This document shows positions 1-8,029 of a stretch of 14,161 nucleotides of DNA, in pieces (within the stretch, counting starts at the first letter, position 1; each line of letters starts with the position of its first letter). Origin of the DNA: Polyangiaceae bacterium (GTDB lineage Bacteria > Myxococcota > Polyangia > Polyangiales > Polyangiaceae); NCBI GenBank assembly GCA_025936205.1, contig JAICTU010000227.1, positions 1 to 14,161 of the forward strand. The letters run 5' to 3'. The notes under the pieces are model-generated. The model worked only from the letters and a program-made list of their open reading frames with translations. It made no database searches and had not been told where the DNA came from. The position numbers and the translations under genes were made by a program.

Positions 1-152
1 CAGGGACCCAGACCCGAAGCTGCGATCCCCGACAGCGTGGTCCCGTGATCGCGGCGGGCTGGTACAGGAATGCCGCCTCGGAACGCCTCTGGCACACTCT
101 GGCTCGAGTCAGGTGTTGCACTGGCGGCACGTCCATTGCTGCTGCGAGCTGC

Positions 153-1166
153 ATGACGCCGTCCAGTGTGCCATCGAGTCGATCCGAAACGGCCCGTGCC
201 CGCGCGCGGAGCGCGCTAGTGAGCCTGGTTGCACTCGTTCTGAGCGCTTGCGGTAGCGGCTCCGACGGCAGCGCGCCGGAAGCTCCGCCCGCGCAGCCAC
301 CAATGGCGGGTCCGACCGACCCCGTGCACACGGATCAGCAGCCGACGGCCGCCGTGGACAAGTCCTTCTTGGTGGCGAGCACCGTCTCCGAGCGGGTGAG
401 CTTGCCGCTGCCGACGGCGAATCAGATGCTGGATGCCCAGAGGCTCTCCCGGCAGCTCGCGGGCTACGACCCCGGCAGCCTGCTGCGCTGCGAGCTCGGG
501 GGGCAGGATGCCTACGCCGGAGTGATCGACAGTCTGGGCGGGGTGCGCTGGGGTTACTCGGTCAGCGCGCTCGAAGATCTGAGCAAGCCCCGGTTTCAGT
601 CTGGCTTTCCGCTCGAGCGCGGCTATGACGCTCCCGGTGCAACTGCAGGCGACGCCGCGGCTGCCCCGGTCGAGATCGTGCTACCCGACATCGTCGCAGT
701 CACGGACAGCGCCGCCTTGTTCTATTCGGCGGTGCACGGTCTGATGCTGGTCGACCTCACGAGTGGGCAGCCCCAGTTCAAGTGTGCCACCCAGCTGCCG
801 GGCAACGTTGGGCAGTTTTTTTACCGGGACGGCCACCTGGTGGCGATGACCCAGGCGCCCGGTACCGGTCGCTCCGCGCTGCTTCACTTCCGTATCGACG
901 GCACTCAGTTGCGCTTCGTCGAGTCCGTCGACCTCGGCAAGGTCAACATTCTCGACTCGCGACGCTTCAACGACGAGCTGGTGTTCTACACCGATCTCAG
1001 CTTCGCCCCGGCCACCCCCGTGCGCCCGGCGCCGACGGGAATGATACCGATCAATTCCGGTGCGACGGCGCCCGTGAGCGCCGCGGTGCCGGCGCAAGCA
1101 CCGCTCATTGCGTGTCTTTCAGCTCGGCGACACGTTGCAGGAGAAGATGCACGATACATTGCTTGA
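153..1166 (+). CDS. Secreted beta-propeller-type lipoprotein, N-terminal fragment (frameshifted gene)
   Basis: This is the N-terminal part of a large exported lipoprotein. I chose the ATG at 153 because it puts an Arg-rich n-region, a hydrophobic stretch (ALVSLVALVL) and a lipobox LSAC in the right place, with the lipidated Cys at residue 33. A GTG at 45 is in frame but would give an unusually long leader. After the Cys come Gly/Ser/Asp and Pro-rich linkers, then strand-rich sequence with propeller-like repeats (for example the stretches around 'ALFYSAVHGLMLVDL' and 'LVFYTDLSF'). The last ~19 codons, after about 1107, are probably out of frame: the neighbouring frame continues the same protein from there (next entry). 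It resembles secreted beta-propeller proteins of the PF09826 kind, but that assignment is inference. Its substrate and role are unknown. The lack of an Asp at +2 suggests an outer-membrane or surface location. Confidence 0.72.
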   Translation: MTPSSVPSSRSETARARARSALVSLVALVLSACGSGSDGSAPEAPPAQPPMAGPTDPVHTDQQPTAAVDKSFLVASTVSERVSLPLPTANQMLDAQRLSRQLAGYDPGSLLRCELGGQDAYAGVIDSLGGVRWGYSVSALEDLSKPRFQSGFPLERGYDAPGATAGDAAAAPVEIVLPDIVAVTDSAALFYSAVHGLMLVDLTSGQPQFKCATQLPGNVGQFFYRDGHLVAMTQAPGTGRSALLHFRIDGTQLRFVESVDLGKVNILDSRRFNDELVFYTDLSFAPATPVRPAPTGMIPINSGATAPVSAAVPAQAPLIACLSARRHVAGEDARYIA

Positions 1167-2937
1167 CACCAGCGAACCGCTGGAGCAGCTCGCGACCAAG
1201 GTCACCCGCGACACACCGGTCGATACGCTGGTGAGCGAGGCGCACCGTTTCGGGCGGAACATGTGGGCGAGCGATCACTATTTCGTGGTCAGCGAAGACA
1301 TCACCAAGACGTTCGTCTCCGATTGGGCTTCGTATACCTATACGGTCTGCACGGACGGCCACACGGTGGAGACGCCCTTTACCTATTGCCAGACGCGCTA
1401 CGAGACGCGTCCGAATCCGGACTACACCCCGCCCGACAACTCGGGCGGGGACCGCAGCTGCCAGGGCGCGACGCTTTCAGAATGCTTGCAAGCGGTGGCG
1501 AGGGTCTCGAACCCCACCATCCAGGTGCCGGTGGGCACCAGCTGCGAGGAGAGGAAGAGGTCGGACTGGGTTTGCGACGCGAGCGCGCAGATCACGACGG
1601 AATACCCCACCTTCCGCAGTGAAGAGTCCACCCGGCTCTACATCTACGAATACGGCGATGCCGGTTTCGTTCGCGTCGATAGCAGCGTGCACGAGATCAC
1701 CAACCAAGGGCTCGAGGCGACCAGCCCCGACGCAGCGATCCCGAACCTCACCACCTCGACCGAGGCGTTCGATCTGGCGGTGCCCGGCGCGGTGCAGACG
1801 CTCTACTTCCAGAACGGGTTCCTGTACGTGATTTCGCAGGGAGTGTTGCAAGTCTACGCGATGGGCGGCGGCTCGATCGTGCGGACCTCCACCTTGCCCG
1901 TCCTCAATGACACGTTGCAGACCTCCTTGTTCGCCAGCGATCGACTGTACCTGAGCGACTTCGGCTACAGCGGCTCCGGCGATCACTCCACGCTGCTGGT
2001 GGTCAACCTGAGCAACCCGGCCTTCCCCAGCGTCGAGGCGGGCACGTACAGCCTTCCGGGTGGGCACCGCTCCATCCTGGCTTCCGACTACGGCATTTTT
2101 ACCATCGGCACTGTCCAACAGTTCGCAGGGCAGCCTGTCAACGCCATCAAACTGGGCCTGTTCTCGGACCCGTTCGTCGACGAGCGCGCGTATCTGATGC
2201 TCGCGACCGACCTGAGCTATGCCTCGCTCGGCGACGAAAGGTCCCAGCTCTTCAACCCGGCCCAGCAGCGCACGCTCCTGCCGTACCTCGGCTACGACCA
2301 GCAGCATCCGATCGCTCGCATCGGCATCTCGCGGATCGAGCCTGACCAGATCGCGAGCGAAGGTGCCGTGGTGGTGCCGGAGCCCGTGCAGCGCGTGCGT
2401 CCCGTGCCGGGTCCCGCTGAAAGCTATCTGAGTTTCGCCAGCAGCTCGATCGAATGGCTCACGCCCAAGGCGCAAGAGTGGCAGAGCTCGCCCGTGCTCG
2501 AGTACTTCCTGCCCACTGCCGTGTATCGCCTGAACGATCAGGACGACTACGTCGAGGTCCAGCGCCTGGGCAACCGCTGCAGGCTCTTCTTCGCGAAGGC
2601 CGGCGCGATCAACCAGCGAGCAGGCGGCGCCTACTCGGAGGCGTTCGACTGCTTCGGCGGTGGACCGATGGCCTACGACCAGCGCCTGCTGTTCTCCGAC
2701 ACCGGCGTGCAGTTCGATGCGAATGCCCATTCGATACGCCTGCTGAGCGAAGACGAGCTGGCCGAGACCCGGGCGCGCATCGCCGAACGTCCTACCTGCA
2801 TGCTCAGCCTGGATTTCATCGATGGCACGGGCGTCGACTACGACGCCGTGCTCGATGCCAACTCGGTGAAGTGTCTGAGCCCGAGCGAATATCGGACGTT
2901 GCTTCAGCAGCGCTCGAATCCGACGCCCACACCTTGA
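1108..2937 (+). CDS. Secreted beta-propeller-type lipoprotein, C-terminal fragment (frameshifted gene)
   Basis: This is the in-frame continuation of the preceding fragment after a +1 shift. The frame is open from 1078. The TTG at 1108 and the ATG at 1147 are only nominal starts, and neither has a convincing ribosome site. Skipping one base near 1110 joins '...APLI' to 'RVFQLGDTLQEK...', giving one protein of about 925 residues. The fragment has a Cys-rich insert (Cys at fragment residues 81, 94, 118, 126, 146 and 156, probably disulphides in an exported protein). Propeller-like blades follow, including 'LFASDRLYLSDFGYSG', 'LLVVNLSNPAFPSVEAGTY' and the HRSILASDYGIFTIGT region. It has no signal peptide of its own and would not be exported if translated alone. 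No catalytic motif was recognised. The long reading frame opposite it (1477-2943, minus) looks like a GC-bias shadow. Confidence 0.72.
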   Translation: MRVFQLGDTLQEKMHDTLLDTSEPLEQLATKVTRDTPVDTLVSEAHRFGRNMWASDHYFVVSEDITKTFVSDWASYTYTVCTDGHTVETPFTYCQTRYETRPNPDYTPPDNSGGDRSCQGATLSECLQAVARVSNPTIQVPVGTSCEERKRSDWVCDASAQITTEYPTFRSEESTRLYIYEYGDAGFVRVDSSVHEITNQGLEATSPDAAIPNLTTSTEAFDLAVPGAVQTLYFQNGFLYVISQGVLQVYAMGGGSIVRTSTLPVLNDTLQTSLFASDRLYLSDFGYSGSGDHSTLLVVNLSNPAFPSVEAGTYSLPGGHRSILASDYGIFTIGTVQQFAGQPVNAIKLGLFSDPFVDERAYLMLATDLSYASLGDERSQLFNPAQQRTLLPYLGYDQQHPIARIGISRIEPDQIASEGAVVVPEPVQRVRPVPGPAESYLSFASSSIEWLTPKAQEWQSSPVLEYFLPTAVYRLNDQDDYVEVQRLGNRCRLFFAKAGAINQRAGGAYSEAFDCFGGGPMAYDQRLLFSDTGVQFDANAHSIRLLSEDELAETRARIAERPTCMLSLDFIDGTGVDYDAVLDANSVKCLSPSEYRTLLQQRSNPTPTP

Positions 2938-3080
2938 CGCCACGGCGTCCAGCGAGGGCGCCGCTCCGGTCCGGTGCAGTTGTTCAAGCGGACGCTGACG
3001 CTGCCGTTCTCCCTGTCGCGACCATACGTGACGAGTGCGAGATGGGAACTTTGGCTGGCGTCTTCACCCGCACGACTTAG

Positions 3081-4157
3081 ATGAGCCGCCGGGTCGTTCC
3101 GCTCTGGGCTGCTGCCCTGCTCTTGGGCTGCCCCCAGGTTCTCGATGACCACTTCGATGTGGTCGGGGACGCTTCCACCAGCTTGGACGGTTCCGTTCTG
3201 GATGCCCAGCTCGATGCAGGCGTTGTCGGATCCGCCCTGGAGCCTCCGAATACAGGGCCACGGCCTCCACCGGCGTCGCCTGCGCGCGCCGCCTCGATCG
3301 TGGGCAGCGTGCCTGCCGATGGCGCGCTGGGCGTTTTGCCTACCTCGGCGCTATCGCTCACGTTCAGCGCGCCGATGAACCGAGCCTCCGTCGAGGCTGC
3401 GTACATCTCCAGCGATCTACCGGCGAGTGAGGTGTCTTTCACCTGGAGCGACGCGGACAAGGTGCTCCACATTCAGCCCCGCGCGGCCCTGCGGAGCTCG
3501 TCAGGCTCTGACCCGGCCAGTGTCGCTGCGGTCCGGTATTCCTTCGGGATCGCGGCGGGCGCCAAAGACGCACAGGGCCGTGCATTGCCTGCGAAGCAGC
3601 TCTCGTTTTCTGTCGCGCGCGCCATCACGCGAGTGCTGCCTGTAGTCGAGAACCGAGACCTGACCGGCAACTGGCGCAGCGACAGCGTGTACGGGCTGGC
3701 GGACTGCGAACGCATCGACACCACCGTGTGCATGGGCGACAGCCCCGCGGGTGACGCCGTCTACCATGGTTTCATGACCTTCGATCTGAGCGGCCTCCCG
3801 GCGCAGCTGATCGAAATTTCGGCTGCTCAGCTGAGCTGGAAGGCCACGGTCATCTACGGCACCCCGTTCAGTGCCCTCGGCGACCTCGAGGTCGACCACG
3901 TCGAGTTCGGGGCGCTGGGTGACGCCGCATTCGCGGTGCAGGCGCTGCCGGAGCACGCGAGCGTGACCGGCCCCGTCGCGACGGGCTCAGTGCTCACGAT
4001 CGATGCGCTCGCTGCGCTGCGCGCGGATTGGGGTGTACGCGCCCGAAGCCAGTATCGCCTCGCCTTTGCCAGCGGCACGGACGGAGATGGCGCACCGGAT
4101 CAGCTGGTGAGCGACTGGTCCAGCGTGCAACTGTCGCTGACGTACTGGCTGCCCTGA
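3081..4157 (+). CDS. Lipoprotein with SbsA/Big_5-type Ig-like domain
   Basis: This is an exported lipoprotein of 358 residues. The ATG is fixed by an in-frame stop (TAG) directly before it. A short signal peptide ends in a clear lipobox LLGC, with the lipidated Cys at residue 17. Residues 18-70 are an Asp/Ala/Pro-rich linker. Residues ~70-180 match the bacterial Ig-like domain of the SbsA/Big_5 type: 'VGSVPADGALGVLPTSALSL', then 'LTFSAPMN', and an ending of the form AKDAQGRALP...LSFSV. Residues ~185-358 form a strand-rich module with 'GFMTFDLSGLP' and 'VQLSLTYWL', similar in style to DNRLRE/CBM96-like beta-sandwich domains; that assignment is tentative. It lies 143 bp after the beta-propeller lipoprotein on the same strand and may be co-transcribed with it. 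No good Shine-Dalgarno is visible. Its function is unknown, probably cell-surface or structural. Confidence 0.82.
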   Translation: MSRRVVPLWAAALLLGCPQVLDDHFDVVGDASTSLDGSVLDAQLDAGVVGSALEPPNTGPRPPPASPARAASIVGSVPADGALGVLPTSALSLTFSAPMNRASVEAAYISSDLPASEVSFTWSDADKVLHIQPRAALRSSSGSDPASVAAVRYSFGIAAGAKDAQGRALPAKQLSFSVARAITRVLPVVENRDLTGNWRSDSVYGLADCERIDTTVCMGDSPAGDAVYHGFMTFDLSGLPAQLIEISAAQLSWKATVIYGTPFSALGDLEVDHVEFGALGDAAFAVQALPEHASVTGPVATGSVLTIDALAALRADWGVRARSQYRLAFASGTDGDGAPDQLVSDWSSVQLSLTYWLP

Positions 4158-4197
4158 GATACCGGCTGCCCTGAGATACTGCCTGCCCTGAGGGGCT
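4147..4197 (+). repeat. 17-bp tandem repeat, three copies, across a stop codon
   Basis: Three head-to-tail 17-bp units start at 4147, 4164 and 4181. The first two differ at one base (GGCTGCCCTGAGATACC versus ...ATACT). The third shares the first 12 bases except one and then diverges. The first unit holds the last codons and the TGA of the lipoprotein gene, so the coding end appears to have been duplicated downstream. Because 17 is not a multiple of three, each unit reads in a different frame. Confidence 0.85.
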
Positions 4198-4198
4198 T

Positions 4199-4213
4199 GG
4201 CGGCTCAGCCGCC
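4199..4213. terminator. Short GC hairpin between convergent genes (possible bidirectional terminator)
   Basis: GGCGGC-TCA-GCCGCC is a perfect 6-bp stem with a 3-nt loop. Its loop contains the stop codon of the minus-strand receiver gene, and it lies 41 bp past the stop of the plus-strand lipoprotein. No T-tract follows on either strand, so its activity as an intrinsic terminator is uncertain. Confidence 0.35.
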
Positions 4214-4582
4214 GAGCAGGTGGCGGAAGCCTTGCGCGCTGAGCGGGCGCTCGACGACGAACTGCGCGCCCGCCTCGAAGGCCTTCTCGCGCATGGCGCT
4301 GCTCGCCACCTGCGAAGTGACGAACCCGAACTTCACCGATGAACCGCGGGAGCGCAGCTCGCGCAGCAGCTCCACCCCGTTCATCTCGGGCATGCTCCAG
4401 TCGGACAGGATCAGGTCCGGCTGGCTCTGCGCCAGCTTGGCGAGTGCGTCGCTGCCGTTCTCCGCTTCTTCCACTTGCAGACCGGTGAGCCCGGTTTGGC
4501 GAAGAGTTCGGAGCACCATCAGGCGAGCGGCCTTGTTATCGTCGACGACCAGAACGTTCATTTTCGTGACGCTCATAGCCAT
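4205..4582 (-). CDS. Single-domain CheY-like response regulator (REC only)
   Basis: This is a 125-residue stand-alone receiver with no output domain. Visible motifs are the acidic pair D14-D15 in 'VLVVDDN', the phospho-acceptor D61 in 'ILSDWSMPEMNG', and T89 at the switch position in 'FVTSQ'. The conserved Lys of receivers (normally KP) is replaced by Arg: R112 in 'VVERPLS'. The Met-1 start is supported by GAGAAAGG on the minus strand (4594-4601), 11 nt upstream; Met-3 and Met-8 are less well placed. It probably relays phosphate or acts by protein-protein contact. It lies 100 bp behind the large membrane protein gene on the same strand, and the hybrid kinase of the same cluster is a possible partner. 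The Lys-to-Arg change may alter phosphorylation-induced switching. The receiver fold is certain; its partner is unknown. Confidence 0.92.
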   Translation of the reverse strand: MAMSVTKMNVLVVDDNKAARLMVLRTLRQTGLTGLQVEEAENGSDALAKLAQSQPDLILSDWSMPEMNGVELLRELRSRGSSVKFGFVTSQVASSAMREKAFEAGAQFVVERPLSAQGFRHLLGG

Positions 4583-4674
4583 CTATGACACGACCTTTCT
4601 CGAAAACCAAAAAAGTAGCCCGGTGGGGTGATGCCTGCACGAACGGCTGCGATCACCACAAACAACATCGTGGC

Positions 4675-4702
4675 CGGTCCGATCAGCGCTCTGCGCGGAC
4701 CG
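4675..4702 (-). terminator. Hairpin overlapping the 3' end of the membrane-protein gene
   Basis: CGGTCCG (4675-4681) and CGGACCG (4696-4702) form a perfect 7-bp inverted repeat, with an inner GCGC/GCGC pairing in the loop. The stop codon lies inside it. No adjacent T-tract is present; a T6 run occurs only about 60 nt further on the minus strand. It may be a weak terminator or a 3' stabilising hairpin between this gene and the receiver gene. Confidence 0.35.
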
Positions 4703-7700
4703 TGTCTGAATCATTGGGCAGACCATCCTCGGGGTTGCCGATGGTGTTCGCCCAGAAGGCCGCGAGATCATCTTCCGCCTGAGCGGTCAGAGGATGGTTG
4801 GCCCGCTTCAAACAGCTGAACCGTGCCCCGAGAAACGCCGCCTGCCAGCGCGGGAGCTGCAGCTCGGGCCCGAGCGCGTCCACGCACAGCTGCGGGTCCG
4901 GCAGGCTGAAGGCGAGCTCCTGGGCGATGCCGCGCCGATCGGTCTCGTGCAGGTGGTTCGCCAGTGGTCCACGCTGCAGCGCGGCCAAGACGCGCGGCGT
5001 AAAGGGCGCCTTCTGTCCGAGCAACTTCAGCTGAGACAGCAGATCGGCCGCGGTCTCGCAGAGCGGGATCGGGCCTTGCCGCAAATCTTCGAGCCCAGCG
5101 TCGAGCTCCGCCAGAGCTTGCTCGCCGGCGTTGGCTTTCAAATTTGAACGACCCCGCACGAGGTGCGCTTCCGCCCGGAAACCACGTTGGTCGAGCTCGC
5201 CCGCCAGCTGCAGGGCCAGGGGATCTCCGGCGGCAGCGTAGGCGTTGGCGAGCATGTAGGTCTCCAGCGCATCCTGCGGCGCCGGGCGGTCCGGTTGATT
5301 CACACCCCATGCCGCGAGCGACGCAGCGTAGGACATGTCGCGACATCCGAGCTCGATGGCGCGCAGTCGCTTCGCTGCTGCTGGCTCCAGCCCCGGGAGC
5401 GCAGGCACGGTTCCGAGCGAGAGCAGCCACGCGCGACCGCGCAGCTCGCGCACGCGGTTCCAGTCCACCGCGCCCTCCACGTCGGGACGATCCTCGCCGT
5501 TGCGAGTGCTGGTGTGAAAGAGCATGTCCGAGATCGAGCTGCCCGTCATACCGACCTGACGCGCGAACGCGTATTCGAGGACCATGTTGTCGTCGGTGTT
5601 GAGCGGTGGGGACAGCACCTCGGCGAGCTTGGCCGTCAGCCGGTCGCTGGCCACGAAATGCGACAGGAATCCCTCCGCGCCTTCCACGAGCCACATGCGC
5701 GGGAGCGCGCTCGCGTACGGCTCGCGGGCGAGGCGATCGCGCAGCTTGTCGATCGCGTAACTGCGCGGGGCTCGCGAGGCGATCAACAACAGGTCATCCG
5801 ACTGCGTCTGCCAGATCTCGACGAACGGGAAGACCGTGCGCAGGGTGCGCAGCACCGTGCGCAAGCTGGCCACGTCAACCTCATAGCCCTGCAGCCATTG
5901 CCCGAACAGACCGCTTTCGGTCAAGCGCGCTGCGGCGGCGCTGTACAGCTCCTGCGTGAATAACGAGGCCACGCCGGCTCGGTAGGGATTGCTGGGCTCG
6001 CTGACGATGACGTCGTAGCGGCGATCGGTGGTGAGCAGGAACTCGCGGCCGTCACCCTGGAACACATGCACGTTCGGCTGCTTCAGTGCGTCGAGGTTCG
6101 CCTGGTGCGCGGCTCTCGCGACGTCCAGCACGGCAGGCTCGAGCTCCGCCACGTCGACTCGTTCGATGCCGGGCACGGCTGCCACCCAGCCCACGCTCAT
6201 GCCGGTGCCGAGCCCGAGCACAAACACCGACTTCGGCTGCGGATGCAGCGCCGCCGGGGTCAGGGCCAGCATGGCCTGCGTGCCGCGATCCACGAACACG
6301 GCTCCATCGACCTTGCCGTTCACCCAGAACGCCAGGCCTTGGGCACCGGTCAAGCCGATGGTGCTTTCGATCCCGTCACGCTCCCACAGCACATCCTTCG
6401 CCCGCTCGTTTTGCGACGCGGTGAGCTGATTCGTGGTCGAGTCGGTAAGCTTGAAACGGCCGGCGCCGATCGCGCCCCGCCGCCAGACCGCACCGGGGCC
6501 CTCTGCTCGAACGCAGCACAGCGCGAGTGCACCGACCAGCACCGGGCCCACGAGGCCGCCGATGCGCAACGGCCGACGGGTGCTCAGCGCGAGCGCGACG
6601 GCGCCGAGCGCGGTCAGGATCGCGATCAGCGCGCGCCACGTGCCGAGCGCGCCCACGCCGGGCAAGAGCAAGAAGCCGCCCGCCAGCGCGCCCGCGATCG
6701 AGCCGAACGTGTTGAATGCGTAAGCCAGACCGACCTGTCGGGCGACGCGCGCGCGCCCGCGCCCGAGCAACGCGAACAGGACCGCGAACTGATACCCGGC
6801 GACGCAGGAGGCGGGGAATACGATCACGCCGGCGATGACGCTCCACGAGACCACGAGCGCCCCGAAGCCGAGTGCCGCGCTGGGACGCAGGTATGCCGCA
6901 TACATCGCCAGCGTATCGCCCAGCGCGAAGGGGATGCCGACGGCCAGCGCTTCCAGCACCAGAGTCATCGCCAGCAGCCCGAGCGTCGCCGGGCGCAGCG
7001 CATCGCGGCGCGAGTAGACGTAGCCTCCGACGCCGATCCCGGCGAGTGCCACCGCCAGCACGATCCCGAACGTGTAGGCCGAGCCGCCCATGATCGGTGC
7101 CAGCATGCGATACCAGATCAGCTCCAGACACACGAAGGCGAAGCCCACGATGCCGAGCGCCGCGTACACGAACACCGGCGGCGCTGCAGTCGCTTGCTCG
7201 CCGTCCCCGCCAGCGCTCTCGGTCTCGGCAGCGACCGGCAGCGGCGCCGCATCGCGCCCGACGCCGCGCGCGAACACGGCGACCAGCAGATTGACCAGCA
7301 CGGCGGTCCAGAGCGTGAGCCGCGTCCCGAACAGCTCGAACAAGAAGAACGTGCTGAGCAAGGCCCCGAGCACGGCGCCCAGCGTATTGGTCGCGTACAA
7401 GAGTGCCAGCCGCCCGCGCGAAGCGTCGCCGTCGTGCTCGACCGCGCGTGCCGCCGCCGGCAAGGTGCCGCCCATCAGCGCCACGGAGGGGCCCATCACC
7501 AGCACCGCGATCAGCAAACGCACGATGGTGGCGCCGGCCGTGCCGAGCGACGCCGAGCCGCCCAGAGCAAAGTAACCCCGCGAGAGCAGATCCAGCAGGA
7601 ACGGCGTCACCGCCGCGCTGAGCGCGACGCCCGCCTCCAGATTACCGTAGAAAGACAGCGGCCGCTCATGACGCTCGGCGCGCGTGCCGAACCACCATCC

Positions 7701-7865
7701 CCCGAGCCCCAGCCCGCCCAGAAAGATGCCCAGCACCGCCGCCGAGGCTGCCGTGGACGAGCCGAACGCCAGCCGGAACATGCGTTGCCACACCGTCTGG
7801 TAGATCAGGGCCGTCAGGCCCGATCCGAACAGAAAAGCTGCGATCAGGCGAGGCTTTGGAGACAT
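4683..7865 (-). CDS. Large polytopic membrane protein with spermidine-synthase-like SAM domain
   Basis: This 1060-residue protein has three parts. Residues 1-~452 contain about fourteen hydrophobic segments, arranged as two similar halves around a polar linker (201-230), as in fused MFS/spermidine-synthase-like proteins. Residues ~465-770 form a class I SAM-binding fold of the SpeE type: the Gly-rich loop GLGTG (551-555), acidic E574 in 'VDVAELEP', GDGREFL (604-610), and YDVIVSEPSNP (617-627) followed by 'SLFTQELY'. The family hallmark 'LNTDDNMVLEY' is at ~755-765. True aminopropyltransferases carry Asp in the position of the SEPSNP motif, so polyamine synthesis is doubtful. Residues ~800-1050 are helical and Ala/Leu-rich, perhaps TPR-like. 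The ATG at 7865 has a GAGAGTGG stretch just upstream. The gene follows the hybrid kinase gene by 164 bp on the same strand. Its substrate is unknown. Confidence 0.88.
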   Translation of the reverse strand: MSPKPRLIAAFLFGSGLTALIYQTVWQRMFRLAFGSSTAASAAVLGIFLGGLGLGGWWFGTRAERHERPLSFYGNLEAGVALSAAVTPFLLDLLSRGYFALGGSASLGTAGATIVRLLIAVLVMGPSVALMGGTLPAAARAVEHDGDASRGRLALLYATNTLGAVLGALLSTFFLFELFGTRLTLWTAVLVNLLVAVFARGVGRDAAPLPVAAETESAGGDGEQATAAPPVFVYAALGIVGFAFVCLELIWYRMLAPIMGGSAYTFGIVLAVALAGIGVGGYVYSRRDALRPATLGLLAMTLVLEALAVGIPFALGDTLAMYAAYLRPSAALGFGALVVSWSVIAGVIVFPASCVAGYQFAVLFALLGRGRARVARQVGLAYAFNTFGSIAGALAGGFLLLPGVGALGTWRALIAILTALGAVALALSTRRPLRIGGLVGPVLVGALALCCVRAEGPGAVWRRGAIGAGRFKLTDSTTNQLTASQNERAKDVLWERDGIESTIGLTGAQGLAFWVNGKVDGAVFVDRGTQAMLALTPAALHPQPKSVFVLGLGTGMSVGWVAAVPGIERVDVAELEPAVLDVARAAHQANLDALKQPNVHVFQGDGREFLLTTDRRYDVIVSEPSNPYRAGVASLFTQELYSAAAARLTESGLFGQWLQGYEVDVASLRTVLRTLRTVFPFVEIWQTQSDDLLLIASRAPRSYAIDKLRDRLAREPYASALPRMWLVEGAEGFLSHFVASDRLTAKLAEVLSPPLNTDDNMVLEYAFARQVGMTGSSISDMLFHTSTRNGEDRPDVEGAVDWNRVRELRGRAWLLSLGTVPALPGLEPAAAKRLRAIELGCRDMSYAASLAAWGVNQPDRPAPQDALETYMLANAYAAAGDPLALQLAGELDQRGFRAEAHLVRGRSNLKANAGEQALAELDAGLEDLRQGPIPLCETAADLLSQLKLLGQKAPFTPRVLAALQRGPLANHLHETDRRGIAQELAFSLPDPQLCVDALGPELQLPRWQAAFLGARFSCLKRANHPLTAQAEDDLAAFWANTIGNPEDGLPNDSDTVRAER

Positions 7866-7999
7866 TGGACCACTCTCGGCGTTGGGGTGTCACCCTTGAA
7901 GCGGCGCAACCACCGGGCCTCTTAACGAGGCTCGCGGGCAATCCCGACAGCTTCGCATCGGCTTTTGATTTTGGGCCGGGCCTCCGCCGAGCGGGCTCC

Positions 8000-8027
8000 G
8001 CCCGTCCCCTCGGGACACCGGACGGGC
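8000..8027 (-). terminator. Hairpin just after the hybrid kinase stop codon
   Basis: GCCCGTCC (8000-8007) and GGACGGGC (8020-8027) are a perfect 8-bp inverted repeat with a 12-nt loop, starting 2 nt past the kinase TGA on the minus strand. A competing 5-bp stem, CGGGC-TCC-GCCCG (7992-8004), shares one arm. No T-tract follows directly. It probably separates, at least partly, the kinase unit from the membrane-protein gene in this 164-bp gap. Confidence 0.45.
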
Positions 8028-8029
8028 GC

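Noticed and set aside
3..44. GGGACC (3-8) and GGTCCC (39-44) inverted repeat at the window start
   Set aside because: It is only 6 bp with a 30-nt loop. This is expected by chance, and no upstream gene is visible to terminate.
45..152. Upstream GTG start at 45 for the first lipoprotein
   Set aside because: It would place 36 extra residues before the signal peptide and push the lipobox Cys to residue 69. The ATG at 153 fits a normal lipoprotein signal.
1477..2943. 488-codon minus-strand frame opposite the beta-propeller gene
   Set aside because: No domain or signal is recognisable, and codon bias supports the plus strand.
2936..2949. Palindrome GACGCC-AC-GGCGTC at the stop of the beta-propeller gene
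   Set aside because: The loop is only 2 nt (4 nt with a 5-bp stem) and there is no T-tract. It is too weak to call a terminator in such GC-rich DNA.
4583..4682. Promoter directly before the CheY-like gene in the AT-richer 100-bp gap
   Set aside because: No -35/-10 pair with acceptable spacing relative to the ATG was found. Only the ribosome site (4594-4601) and a T6 run are clear.
6066..7925. 619-codon open frame on the plus strand opposite the membrane protein gene
   Set aside because: Its composition is extreme in Arg, Glu, Gln and Ala. The minus-strand protein shows clear membrane segments and SAM motifs.
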